Assembly (NCBI GenBank): GCA_016125095.1
Contig: WGMK01000021.1
Span: 1 to 64,000, forward strand
DNA from: Candidatus Hydrogenedens sp.
Lineage (GTDB): Bacteria; Hydrogenedentota; Hydrogenedentia; Hydrogenedentales; JAEUWI01
Reading direction: 5' to 3'
DNA length: 64,000 nt
Numbering within the stretch: the stretch's first letter is position 1; each line of letters opens with the position of its first letter. Shown here one piece after another: positions 37,441-46,005 of the stretch. Made by a program: the position numbers and the translations under genes. The notes under the pieces are model-generated. The model saw only the letters and a program-made list of their open reading frames with translations. It was not told where the DNA came from and searched no databases.

Positions 37441-37478
37441 GCATGTCCTCCTGCGGGCCGCGCATGTGCGGCCGGCGA

Positions 37479-39413
37479 TTACGACCGCTTGTCTTTCTTG
37501 TCTTTCGCCGTCAGCGCCTTGGCCCGCTTGTCTTTGCGCGTCTCTTTGGCGATTTCGCGCTTGCGGGCCTGGGCGGCGTTGTAGAAATGCTTGGGTTTAG
37601 CGGCGGTCTTGCTGTCTGATTTGGGTTTCTTGTCCACGTCTACGTCGATATCCAGGCGCTGGATAAAGACGTTTTGGGCGATGCCCAGCAGGGTGCTCGT
37701 GAGAATGTAGAGGTTGAGCCCGCTGGCCACGTTGTAGCAAAAGACGCTGAACATCACCGGCATGATGTTCATCATCATTTTCTGTTGGGGGTTGTTCATG
37801 GCGGTCTGCGCCGAGGGCGTAAACCGCGTGCTGAGAAACATCGAGATGCCCATGAGAAAGGGCAGCACATTGAGCGAATGGATTTCGAAGAAGATGACCG
37901 GAATCGACGTGCCGAAATCGATGAGGCGATCCGGCGCGCTGAGATCGGTAATCCAGCCCGCGAAGGGCGCGCCGCGCAGCTCGAAGGCCGTACCGAGCAT
38001 GCGGTAGAGCGCGATGAACACGGGCATCTGGAGGAACATGGGCAGGCAGCCGCCGAGCGGGTTCACGCCGCGCTCGCGGTAGAATTCCATCATCTTCTTC
38101 TGGAATTCCTCCTGATCGTCCTTGTACTCCTCCTTCAGCCGCTCCATTTCGGGCGCCAGCTTCTGCATCTTCTTCATGCTCATCATGCTCTTCCACGTGA
38201 GCGGGAAGAGCAGCATGCGGATGCCGATCGTGAGGATGATGATGGCGATGCCGTAGTTGGCGATCACGTTGTTGTGCAGCCAGTTCAGCATGCCGAGGAG
38301 CACCTTGGCGAAGGTGTCCATGATGGCGAACATTTCGAAGAACTCGTGCGCCGCGGTCAGGCCCGGCCAGGCCTCCGCTAGATATTCCTGCTGGTTCGGC
38401 CCGATGTAGACGCGGTAGTCCGCGGCGAGCGTTTCGCCGGCACCCACCTCGACGCGCGGCACGCCCACGCCCAGCGCGACCATGTGCTTATCGCCCACCA
38501 GCCAGGTATCGGGATTCTCGAAGCCTGCCTGCATCGCCACCACGAAGTAGGCGCTGCGGATGGCGGCCCAGTCAGCACCGGCCGTCCGCTCGCTGTAGCG
38601 TGCTCCCGGCACCGGCGGCTCGACATCCGTCGTGGCGAAGCGCACCATTTCTTCGGGCGTGTGCATCAGAATCTTCTGGTGCACCAGGCGGTTGGTATCG
38701 TCGTGCGAGGTAACCTGCGGCGCCCACACCAGCGCCAGGGCGGCTTCCTTGTTGTCCACCCCCAGCAGCCGCGGCTCGCTGGTGGTATTGGTATAGCGTA
38801 CCGTCGTGTCGAGCACGTGCGTCTCGCCGTCGAGCGTGAATTCCTTTTCGATACGCGCGCCATCCACCGTGATCGAGAAAACCACGCTGTTGCCGTCTGG
38901 CGATTGAACGGCATCCCAACGGCGGGTATCGAGCGCGTCGCCGAGGTAGTTGTCGGCGAAGCGCAGGCCCAGCGGATACACCGCCTCGGAGTCCGGCAGC
39001 TCTGGCCAACCGGGCACGAGGTCTACTTCTTCCTGGCCCAGGTGCAGTTCGGCTTGCTTCAGCCGGGCGCCCACACGGGTGAACTCGAAACGGATTTCGG
39101 AATTCTCGAGGGTGATGGCGTCATCCGGCTGATTGGCATCGGCCGCCGCCGGAAGCGACGACATCACCGCCTCGGCGTCGGGCGACACCGGGGTGGCTGC
39201 CGGATGGCTGAGCGACGCAGGAGATTCGGCCGGGGCAGCCGCTTCGGAAGGGGATTCGGTGCCGTTGGCTGCGGTTTCGGCCGCGGGCTGCTGCCCGGGT
39301 TCGGGAGGCTTGGGGCCGAAGAAGAAGATCCAAGCGCTCATAATGGCAATAACAAGGACCACCGTAATCAGTTGATTACGCTGCATGTCCTTATCGTTCT
39401 GGTCGTCGAGCAA
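37479..39413 (-). CDS. yidC: membrane protein insertase YidC
   Basis: A 644-residue inner-membrane insertase of the Gram-negative type, with an N-terminal span (about 16-33), a large periplasmic domain (about 90-360) and the conserved five-span core. Core motifs include LGMLNWLHNNVIANYGIAII, PLTWKSMMSMKKMQKLAPEM and NPLGGCLPMFLQMPVFIALY. A Lys-rich C-terminal tail fits ribosome contact. The start may be TTG at 39413, which has GGAG eight bases upstream, or ATG at 39386, whose AAGGA lies too close; I keep the TTG. Confidence 0.97.
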   Translation of the reverse strand: MLDDQNDKDMQRNQLITVVLVIAIMSAWIFFFGPKPPEPGQQPAAETAANGTESPSEAAAPAESPASLSHPAATPVSPDAEAVMSSLPAAADANQPDDAITLENSEIRFEFTRVGARLKQAELHLGQEEVDLVPGWPELPDSEAVYPLGLRFADNYLGDALDTRRWDAVQSPDGNSVVFSITVDGARIEKEFTLDGETHVLDTTVRYTNTTSEPRLLGVDNKEAALALVWAPQVTSHDDTNRLVHQKILMHTPEEMVRFATTDVEPPVPGARYSERTAGADWAAIRSAYFVVAMQAGFENPDTWLVGDKHMVALGVGVPRVEVGAGETLAADYRVYIGPNQQEYLAEAWPGLTAAHEFFEMFAIMDTFAKVLLGMLNWLHNNVIANYGIAIIILTIGIRMLLFPLTWKSMMSMKKMQKLAPEMERLKEEYKDDQEEFQKKMMEFYRERGVNPLGGCLPMFLQMPVFIALYRMLGTAFELRGAPFAGWITDLSAPDRLIDFGTSIPVIFFEIHSLNVLPFLMGISMFLSTRFTPSAQTAMNNPQQKMMMNIMPVMFSVFCYNVASGLNLYILTSTLLGIAQNVFIQRLDIDVDVDKKPKSDSKTAAKPKHFYNAAQARKREIAKETRKDKRAKALTAKDKKDKRS

Positions 39414-39470
39414 GCCCGCGTCTCCAAGACGCGCATGAATCTCACGCGCAGTAGGGGAGGAACGCGCCTA

Positions 39471-39725
39471 TCAGGAGCCTTGGCCGCGCGGTGTGTCGGA
39501 GCGCCATGCGCCCCGGGGCGGAACGGGGTCGTGCCCGCCCGGGCAGAACGGCTGGCATCGGAGTATGCGCCAAGCCGCGAGTAGTAGCCCTTTTACCGCG
39601 CCATGAACCTGTATGGCTTCGATGGCGTATTGTGAACACGAGGGGTGAAAGCGGCAGTTCTGACCGAGGAGGGGCGAAAGAAAGCGCTGGTACAGGCGGA
39701 TGATACCAATCAGCAGCTTACTCAC
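39471..39725 (-). CDS. yidD: YidD membrane protein insertion efficiency factor
   Basis: An 84-residue protein of the YidD (haemolytic) family, thought to aid YidC-dependent insertion. The hallmark GQNCRFHPSCSQYAIEAI is complete, followed by AAWRILRCQPFCPGGHDPVP. The true start is GTG at 39725, giving the usual N-terminus with SKLLIGIIRLYQRF; it lies inside the last codons of rnpA, overlapping by eight bases. AAGGA lies ten bases upstream. The longer frame to 39809 is rnpA sequence read in another phase. Confidence 0.94.
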   Translation of the reverse strand: MSKLLIGIIRLYQRFLSPLLGQNCRFHPSCSQYAIEAIQVHGAVKGLLLAAWRILRCQPFCPGGHDPVPPRGAWRSDTPRGQGS

Positions 39726-40074
39726 GCAGCCAGTTTCCTTGTCGCAGCAGCTTGGTGAAGGCTTGTTCGCACGCGGCGAAATCCAAGTCCGCGGCACCGT
39801 GCCGCGCAATCACCACAAGCTGGATGGGTTCATCGAATCGGCCGCAATGCGTTCTGAATAACTGTCGCAAATACCGCTTCACGCGGTTTCTGGCGACGGC
39901 ATTGCCAACCTTTCTGGACACCACCAAACCCAACTGGCTGTCTGGTTCCTCCCGCCGGACCGCGTAGCAAACGAAATGCCTCCCGACCAGTTTTCGGCCT
40001 TGCTGGAATACAAGGTCGAATTCGGCTTTTCGGGTGAGGCGTTTCGCGCGCGGAAAACGGAACCGGTCCGGCAC
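39718..40074 (-). CDS. rnpA: ribonuclease P protein component
   Basis: A 118-residue basic protein that binds the RNase P RNA and helps cut tRNA 5-prime leaders. The family core LGLVVSRKVGNAVARNRVKR is intact. The start is GTG, with GGAGG 13 bases upstream. It lies 61 bases after rpmH, the usual neighbour, and overlaps yidD. The RNase P RNA gene is not in this window. Confidence 0.96.
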   Translation of the reverse strand: MPDRFRFPRAKRLTRKAEFDLVFQQGRKLVGRHFVCYAVRREEPDSQLGLVVSRKVGNAVARNRVKRYLRQLFRTHCGRFDEPIQLVVIARHGAADLDFAACEQAFTKLLRQGNWLRE

Positions 40075-40135
40075 GCTTGGCTCGTGTCCTCCCTGGTTAA
40101 ATTGTTGCAGTTGAACCGTAGCGGCCTCGCAGCGC

Positions 40136-40270
40136 CTACAGGGCGATGCGCTTGCGGCCCTTGCGGCGGCGCGCGTTCAGCACGGCGCGGCCCCCGCGCG
40201 TGGCCATGCGCGCACGGAATCCGTGGGTGTTCTTGCGTCGCGTATTCGACGGCTGATACGTACGTTTCAC
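40136..40270 (-). CDS. rpmH: 50S ribosomal protein L34
   Basis: A 44-residue ribosomal protein. The translation opens MKRTYQPSNTRRKNTHGFRA and continues RMATRGGRAVLNARRRKGRK to RIAL, which is a complete L34. The start is GTG at 40268-40270 with GAGGAG about eight bases upstream. A near-consensus promoter lies 116 bases upstream. It leads the rpmH-rnpA-yidD-yidC-jag-mnmE cluster. The gene is easy to miss because it is short and starts with GTG. Confidence 0.97.
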   Translation of the reverse strand: MKRTYQPSNTRRKNTHGFRARMATRGGRAVLNARRRKGRKRIAL

Positions 40271-40385
40271 GATTTTCTCCTCACGAAAACAACAGAAATA
40301 GCCCGGGGCGCAGGCATAGGCCTCCCGTAATCGGGACGGCGCCCCAAACCGGCAAACATGGTTCTACCCAGATGGTAAGTCGCGC

Positions 40386-40415
40386 ATTGTAGAATATTTA
40401 GACACAAGGTGTCAA
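40386..40415 (-). promoter_or_regulatory. strong sigma-70 promoter of the rpmH cluster
   Basis: On the minus strand the sequence has TTGACA (40415-40410), an 18-base spacer and TACAAT (40391-40386). The first hexamer matches the consensus fully and the second in five of six positions. The stop codon TGA of the upstream permease gene lies inside TTGACA. The leader to rpmH is about 110 bases. Confidence 0.85.
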
Positions 40416-41218
40416 TCCTGCCATCGGGCGGCCAGCAGCGCGGCCGCAAACACGCCGCACTGGCACAGGATAATGACGGGTCCGGAGGGAAGATTGAGCG
40501 GCGCGGAGAGCAGCAGCCCGCCGATCGTGGTGCTGGTGCCGATGGCCAGCGAAAGCAGCGTGAACGTGCGAAAGCGTTTTGCCAGGGGCCGTGCGGCAGC
40601 ACCCGGCAGTACCAGAAACGCGGACACGAGGATGATGCCCACCACCTTGATGGAGGCGACAATCAGCGCCGCGAGCGCGGCGGCGAGCAGGTAGTCGTGC
40701 CGGTTGGCCGGAATGCGATCGGCCACGGCGAGTTCGCGGTCGAAACTGGCAAAGGCCCACGCGCTCCACCAGGGAACAAGCGCGGCTGTAAGCGCGCAGA
40801 CCCCCGCGGCGAGCCAGATGTCGGAGGGCCCCAGCGCCAGCAGCGAGCCGAACAGGTAGGTGAAGGCGTCGCGCGTGTAGAACGGCGTGAGGTAGAGAAA
40901 GATCATGCCGAGCGCCATGGCGAGGGCGAACAGGATGCCGATGGCGGTGTCGATATCGAGCGCGGAGTGATGCCGCACCGCCACGATGGCGAGCGCTGCG
41001 GCCACGGTGAAGGGCAGCGCGGTGTAGAGCGGCGCCCAGCCGAGGAATACGCCCAGCGCCACGCCACCGAAGGCCGCATGCGCGAGGCCACTGCCCAGGA
41101 ACGCCATGCGGCGCTGCACCACGAAGGGCGAGAAATAGCTGGCAGCGAGCGACACGAGCAGCCCGGCCAACAGCGCGCGCTGCATGAACTCCGCCGATAG
41201 GGCATCGAGCAGCGGCAT
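40412..41218 (-). CDS. zinc/manganese-type ABC transporter permease
   Basis: A 268-residue inner-membrane permease of the ZnuB/MntB family with about eight spans. It opens with SAEFMQRALLAGLLVSLAAS and has the GLAHAAFGGVALGVFLGW motif conserved in metal-type permeases. Its ATG directly follows the stop of the ATPase gene. It would carry zinc, or possibly manganese, delivered by the binding protein across the membrane; the zinc reading rests on the adjacent Fur-type regulator and the binding protein. Confidence 0.9.
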   Translation of the reverse strand: MPLLDALSAEFMQRALLAGLLVSLAASYFSPFVVQRRMAFLGSGLAHAAFGGVALGVFLGWAPLYTALPFTVAAALAIVAVRHHSALDIDTAIGILFALAMALGMIFLYLTPFYTRDAFTYLFGSLLALGPSDIWLAAGVCALTAALVPWWSAWAFASFDRELAVADRIPANRHDYLLAAALAALIVASIKVVGIILVSAFLVLPGAAARPLAKRFRTFTLLSLAIGTSTTIGGLLLSAPLNLPSGPVIILCQCGVFAAALLAARWQD

Positions 41219-41950
41219 CTAGTGGGTCGCCTTCACGTGGCCGGTGTGGCCGAATAGTTCAAGCAGGGCGTGGTTGGCCGCGGTCTCGGCCGCTGGACCG
41301 AAGGCGCGGATGGTGCGGTTGATCAGCAGGGCGTGCGAGGCATGTGCGCGCGCGCCCTCCCAGTCGTGCGATATCATGATGATGGTGCAACCGCTCGCGC
41401 GTTGGTAGTCGAGCAGCGCGTGATACATGGCCGCTTCGCCCGCGACGTCGATACCCGCCGCGGGCTCGTCGAGCAGCAGTAACTGAGGCTGCCGGGCCAA
41501 CGCGCGCGCCAGGTAGACGCGCTGCAGTTCACCGCCAGAGAGGCTTCCCACGCGACGCTCGGCGAGGTGCTCGGCACCCGCGGCCTTCATCGCCGCCCGA
41601 GCCTGTGCCTCCGCCGCGCCAATGCGCCACGGCCAACGCGCGGTAACCCCGGTCGCGACGACCTCAAGGGCCTGCGCGGGCACTTGGGGGTCGAGCCGTT
41701 TCACCTGGGGCACGTAGCCCATGCGCGCCGCCGGGAGCGCTTCGGGCGATTCACCCAGCACCAGTGCGGTGCCGCCGGTCGGCTTCAACAGGCCGGCAAT
41801 CACGCGCAGCAGGGTGGTTTTGCCGCCGCCATTGGGCCCGAAAATGGCCACGAAGGCCCCGGCGGGAATGACCAGATCGACCCGTTCCAAGGCGTCAAGC
41901 GCGCCGAACCGCACCGAAACGGCGCGCAGTTCGACCGCGGCACCGCTCAT
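41219..41950 (-). CDS. zinc/manganese-type ABC transporter ATPase
   Basis: A 243-residue ATPase. Walker A GPNGGGKTTLLR, the signature LSGGELQRVYLARAL, Walker B LLLLDEPAAGID and the switch His in MISHDWEGAR are present. The Walker B Glu is intact. It powers the neighbouring permease. Its ATG overlaps the stop of the binding-protein gene (ATGA), so the order is binding protein, ATPase, permease, in one minus-strand operon. Confidence 0.94.
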   Translation of the reverse strand: MSGAAVELRAVSVRFGALDALERVDLVIPAGAFVAIFGPNGGGKTTLLRVIAGLLKPTGGTALVLGESPEALPAARMGYVPQVKRLDPQVPAQALEVVATGVTARWPWRIGAAEAQARAAMKAAGAEHLAERRVGSLSGGELQRVYLARALARQPQLLLLDEPAAGIDVAGEAAMYHALLDYQRASGCTIIMISHDWEGARAHASHALLINRTIRAFGPAAETAANHALLELFGHTGHVKATH

Positions 41951-42822
41951 TTTTCCACCACAGACAGCAGGCTCTTGGCGATGGCCTGCATCAGTTCCGC
42001 GTAGGTGGTATTGCCCGGCACGCCGCCAATGGGATCGATCACGATAAGGGGCACGCCGGTCGATTCCGAGAGTGCCTTCGCGGGCGCCTCGGGATACTGC
42101 GGTTCCGTCACCACGGCGATGGCGCCCTTATCCTTGATGGCCAGCGTAAGGTCCTGAATATCCTTTGGCGAAGGCTCTTTGCCCGGCGAGCGCTCGATGA
42201 CGCCTGCCACTTCGATGCCGTAGCGATTGAAGAGATACCGCAAAGAATCGTGAAAGACCACGACTGACTTTCCGCGCAACGGGGCGAGATCGACTTCGAT
42301 CTGGTTGTGCATGGCGAAGATGTCCTGCGCGAACTGCACGACATGTTCGGGAACGCAGGCCACGCCGGACTCATTCAACGCCCCGGCGAGTGCGGGCAGC
42401 ACTTCCATCACCGTCATCGGGTCGAGCCAGAAATGCGGATCGATGGTGTCTGCGCCCTCGTGCCCGTGCTCGTCCGCGTAGGGAATCCGCATTGTATCCG
42501 GCACGCCATCGAGCGCCTTGAACTGTTTCTGCGCATTTAGACCCGCAGCCCAGCCGTCGAGGGAATCGGCCACATAGACCAGCAGCTTCGTGCCCTCCGC
42601 CGCGCGCGCGTCCGCAGGCAACGGCTCGTAGGTGTGGGGCGAAGCGCCTGGCGGCGTAATCTGCTTGAGCGTCGCGCCTTCCGGAAGCATCGGCTCCATC
42701 AGCGCGGCCAGCGGCGCAATGGTGACGACGACGTCGGGAGCAGGCGCGGGAGCGCGGAAAAAGGCGAACGCGAGCACCCCGGCGACGAGGAGCACAATAG
42801 CGATAACAATGGCAAAACGCAT
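41947..42822 (-). CDS. zinc-type ABC substrate-binding protein (ZnuA-like)
   Basis: A 291-residue cluster A-I binding protein with an N-terminal span or signal anchor (4-22) and no lipobox Cys. The metal ligands of the family are visible: His in GASPHTYEPLP, His in DPHFWLDP, His in VFHDSLRYLFNRYGIEV and Asp in VIDPIGG. Between the first two lies a short DEHGHEGADTID loop with two His, a reduced form of the His-rich loop of zinc-binding members. The start at 42822 has AGAGG five to six bases upstream; the longer frame to 43137 runs antisense to the regulator gene and was rejected. Confidence 0.92.
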   Translation of the reverse strand: MRFAIVIAIVLLVAGVLAFAFFRAPAPAPDVVVTIAPLAALMEPMLPEGATLKQITPPGASPHTYEPLPADARAAEGTKLLVYVADSLDGWAAGLNAQKQFKALDGVPDTMRIPYADEHGHEGADTIDPHFWLDPMTVMEVLPALAGALNESGVACVPEHVVQFAQDIFAMHNQIEVDLAPLRGKSVVVFHDSLRYLFNRYGIEVAGVIERSPGKEPSPKDIQDLTLAIKDKGAIAVVTEPQYPEAPAKALSESTGVPLIVIDPIGGVPGNTTYAELMQAIAKSLLSVVEK

Positions 42823-42859
42823 GACGACCTCTTGAACTTGGCCCTTGGAAGGGCATCGG

Positions 42860-42879
42860 GTTATGATGGGCATGTTAAC
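42860..42879. promoter_or_regulatory. candidate Zur/Fur-type operator
   Basis: A 20-base imperfect palindrome, GTTATGATGG-GCATGTTAAC, with seven of ten positions paired, sits between the divergent zinc uptake genes and the Fur-family gene. It is also AT-rich against its surroundings. Position and shape fit a zinc-uptake regulator site controlling both directions. Confidence 0.45.
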
Positions 42880-42913
42880 TGATATCGTTCTCTCATTACC
42901 ACAGGATGGCGGG

Positions 42914-43297
42914 ATGGCCCTCGAACGAAATACGGCGCAGCGACGCGCCATACTCGATGCGATCGTGAAGACGGACCGACCGCTTACGCCGGACGAGATT
43001 CTGCAGGCTGCGCGGGAAGCCGTGCCGCGCATGGGCATGGCGACGGTGTACCGCGCCGTAAAGGCGCTGGAGGCGTCGGGCAAGATTGTGGCGGTGGAAT
43101 TACCCGGCGAGGGCCGCCGCTTCGAGGCGGCCGGCAAAAAGCACCACCATCATTTCCACTGCAGGGGGTGCGGCCGCATGTTCGACCTGCACGGCTGCAC
43201 CGGAAACTTCCAGGCGCTGCTGCCTGCGGGATTCCGCATGGAAGACCACGAGGTCTTTCTCTACGGCCAGTGCCGGGAGTGCAGCCGGAACCGCTGA
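42914..43297 (+). CDS. Fur-family metalloregulator (probably Zur)
   Basis: A 127-residue repressor. The N-terminal winged helix includes DEILQAAREAVPRMGMATVYRAVKALE, and the C-terminal dimer domain has the His-rich run KKHHHHFHC followed by two CxxC pairs (CRGC and CREC), the usual structural zinc site. Divergence from znuA-type genes suggests zinc sensing. The start at 42914 has AGGA seven bases upstream and gives the usual length; an in-frame ATG at 42845 would extend through the operator region. Confidence 0.9.
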   Translation: MALERNTAQRRAILDAIVKTDRPLTPDEILQAAREAVPRMGMATVYRAVKALEASGKIVAVELPGEGRRFEAAGKKHHHHFHCRGCGRMFDLHGCTGNFQALLPAGFRMEDHEVFLYGQCRECSRNR

Positions 43298-43298
43298 T

Positions 43299-45929
43299 TT
43301 ATGGACCTTCGGAGGGCGCGCCGGCGGGTTCCGCTGCAATGCGTTCCGCGATGCCGTACAAGGCGATGCCGACCTCGATGTTGGCCACGAGCAGGGGCGC
43401 CAGCAGGGCCTCGGTCTGGGCGAAATCCCGCTTGAGGATGGCTTCCGCCAGCGGCGCGAGCACCTGCCGCATGCCGGGGTCGGCGGCGACGGCGGCCTCG
43501 ATAGCCGGCGCCAGGGCATCGTAATCACTCATGATGTAGGCCTTGAACAACCCGGGTAGCAAGACGGCACGCCCGTAGTCGGGAGCGGCCGCCGCGGCCT
43601 TCTCGATATGCGATTGCGCCCCCTCGAGATCGCGCGCAGCGAACGCGTCATTGACAGCATGGATTTCATTCATGGCAGTTACGATGTCATCCACGGGCAG
43701 TCCTGCCTCGAGGCGGCGTGAAAGCGCGCCGAGGCAAACTTCAAACAAGGTCGGGTAACTGCGGTACGCATCGACGAGTTCCTGCCAGTCTACCGTTTCG
43801 CCAGCGAGGTGCCGCTCGACGGCATCGCGCATCATCTCGTTGAACAAGGCGTTCAGGCAGCAGGGCAGCTGGTACTTCTCGGCGAGATCCGGATAGGTGG
43901 TCAGCTCGTCCGGGAAGTTCTTGAACGCGCCATCGACCAGGTGGATGGCCTCGTCCGCGCGTCCCTCGTCGATGTAATACCTGCCGACGTTGACGTAGTC
44001 CCACGGGTAATCAGAGCCCTTGGCGATGGCCTTCTCGAAGGCTTGGGCCGCCTGCTCAATATTGCCCATTTCCTGGTAGCTCATGCCCGCGTAAGAAAAG
44101 ATGCGGAAGTCCTCGGGATTCATTTCGCTGGCGCGGCCCGTCAGCAGCGCCACCGTGGTCTCATAATCCTTCGCAAACAAGAATTCGCCGGCCAAGTCGG
44201 CCAGCTGGATCATGGTCTCGTTGTCGAGGGGGCGCTGGGATTCCGGCGGTGCAGGCACGTTGGGGTCGTCGGAGATGTGGTACACGCACACGTGCTGCAT
44301 GCCCTTGAACTCGCGGTAGTCCCACGCGAGCCCCAGCAGCTCGAGCTCTTTGTCGAAAGCCTTGATCGGACCAATGTTGAAGTAGTCGGTGCGAATGACG
44401 ACCCACAGCCCGCGCGGCTGGCCCGAACCATCGAGGCGCGAACGCTTGAGCTCGGTCCAGGTGATGCAAAGTTCTGCGAGGCTGCGGTATTCCTGGGTGG
44501 AGAACTTGCCGCCGTACGACACGATGTTCGGTACGGGGCCGAGGTTGTAGGCGAACACCCGGCGCCACAGCCAGTCGTGTGCGAGGATCAGATCGTCGGG
44601 GTGGGCGTTCTGTTCGATGTACTCGGCAGCGCCGCGCCAATCCGGGTGATGCGGCCCCTTGAACAGCAGCGCATGCTGGAAGAGATAGCCTGCCACCAGC
44701 AGCGCCATCGCGGCGGTACGCCAAGCACGGCGCGGGATGGACACCGCCCCGGCGGATACCAACAGATAGAGCGCAAGCGAGCAGTGGAGCGTGTAGCGCG
44801 GCTGAATCATCGGACGCCAAGTCAACGAAAGGACGAGGAGTATCAGCGGGGGCAGGAACGCCCACAGGAACAGCAGCAGCAGCCAGCGCCGCTGCAACGG
44901 CGCGACAGCGGTGCCGGACTCGGGTGCATTGGTATAGGCGCTCCTAACCGATAGCACAAGCAGGGCGAGCACCAGTGCCGAAAGACCGAGTCCGATGTAC
45001 GCACAGTAGTTGACGAAGAGGAGCGAGATGGATTCTGGCAGGAACTGGTTGAGCGTATCGGCCTTCGCCCAGAACTGATAGGTCATGCCGACGAAATCAT
45101 CGCCGATAAGATCACCGAAGAAGCCGAAGGCGTCGGGCATCTGCATCCAGCTTCCGGTGGACTCGACACCGTAGTAGCGGATGGTGGAAATGTAGAGCGC
45201 CGTGGGCACCAGCAGCACCGCATGGCATGCTACCCAGACCGCAACGCGGCCGATGCGGTCGCGGAAAGCGAGCACCAGGGTCAGGCCCTCGACAAAGGGA
45301 ATCCAGACCGCGAAGGGATGCGTCCAAAGCAGGAGAATGTTGACCGCGATATGGGCGGCCCACCAGGGCACCTTCCCCGCATCCGCCACGCGGCAGAAGG
45401 TGTAGGCCGACGCCAGGGCCAGCAGCGTGAACAGTCCGTACATGCGGATTTCCTGCGCGAACTGCACATGCACGGGCGACAGCGCGAGCAGGGCCGTGGC
45501 GAGCAGTGCGGCGCGCGCGCCGAAGAGCCTGCGGCCGAACAGGTACATCAGTGGCAACGCGGCCATGCTGATAACGAACGAGATGATCCGAAGCAGCAGC
45601 ACCGAGTGACCGCCGTAATTCCACGCGAGATACTCGAGCGTGTAGTAGAGCGGCATCGTCGCGGGGTCGAGCGTGCGGTTCGCCTGCCAGAAATCGAAGA
45701 GCGAGGGCGCGACTTCCTGCAGCGTGGTCTTTTGCCATTGCGCGAAGTAAGGCGATTCCTCGTAGCCCGCGGGCGGGCTGAGGTGAATCAGACTCGAGAA
45801 CTCATCCCACCACACCGATTCCGAGCCGATGTTGTGCAGGCGCAGCCCCGCGCCGGCGAGCAAGATCACCGCCAGCGCTGCGTAGTGATACAGCGCGCGC
45901 GTCGGGCGGGCTTCGGTAGTGGTATGCAA
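43299..45929 (-). CDS. GT39-type glycosyltransferase with TPR and extra helical domain (paralogue A)
   Basis: An 876-residue protein. About eleven membrane spans (16-520) carry the GT39 acidic loop ESVWWDEFSSLIHLSPP and DPATMPLYYTLEYLAW. After a conserved luminal stretch (DLILAHDWLWRRVFAYNLG, VPNIVSYGGKF, then HVCVYHISDD) comes a TPR region (SYAGMSYQEMGNIEQAAQAF), then a further helical domain of about 200 residues. The likely start is TTG at 45929, with GGGAG eight bases upstream; the longer frame adds sequence absent from the paralogues. It combines both C-terminal domains found singly in paralogues B and C. It would use a lipid-linked sugar; the acceptor is unknown. It converges with the Fur-type gene. 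Confidence 0.85.
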   Translation of the reverse strand: MHTTTEARPTRALYHYAALAVILLAGAGLRLHNIGSESVWWDEFSSLIHLSPPAGYEESPYFAQWQKTTLQEVAPSLFDFWQANRTLDPATMPLYYTLEYLAWNYGGHSVLLLRIISFVISMAALPLMYLFGRRLFGARAALLATALLALSPVHVQFAQEIRMYGLFTLLALASAYTFCRVADAGKVPWWAAHIAVNILLLWTHPFAVWIPFVEGLTLVLAFRDRIGRVAVWVACHAVLLVPTALYISTIRYYGVESTGSWMQMPDAFGFFGDLIGDDFVGMTYQFWAKADTLNQFLPESISLLFVNYCAYIGLGLSALVLALLVLSVRSAYTNAPESGTAVAPLQRRWLLLLFLWAFLPPLILLVLSLTWRPMIQPRYTLHCSLALYLLVSAGAVSIPRRAWRTAAMALLVAGYLFQHALLFKGPHHPDWRGAAEYIEQNAHPDDLILAHDWLWRRVFAYNLGPVPNIVSYGGKFSTQEYRSLAELCITWTELKRSRLDGSGQPRGLWVVIRTDYFNIGPIKAFDKELELLGLAWDYREFKGMQHVCVYHISDDPNVPAPPESQRPLDNETMIQLADLAGEFLFAKDYETTVALLTGRASEMNPEDFRIFSYAGMSYQEMGNIEQAAQAFEKAIAKGSDYPWDYVNVGRYYIDEGRADEAIHLVDGAFKNFPDELTTYPDLAEKYQLPCCLNALFNEMMRDAVERHLAGETVDWQELVDAYRSYPTLFEVCLGALSRRLEAGLPVDDIVTAMNEIHAVNDAFAARDLEGAQSHIEKAAAAAPDYGRAVLLPGLFKAYIMSDYDALAPAIEAAVAADPGMRQVLAPLAEAILKRDFAQTEALLAPLLVANIEVGIALYGIAERIAAEPAGAPSEGP

Positions 45930-46005
45930 GCGGCGGACTCCCGTACGGTGGTTGCGGAGGAGAATCGCACGCAGGCTTGCAGGGGTGCAAGGCGCCCGAA
46001 GGGAT

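Noticed and set aside
40271..40411. Replication origin beside rpmH
   Set aside because: The cluster often lies at oriC, but no DnaA boxes, AT-rich unwinding region or dnaA gene are visible.
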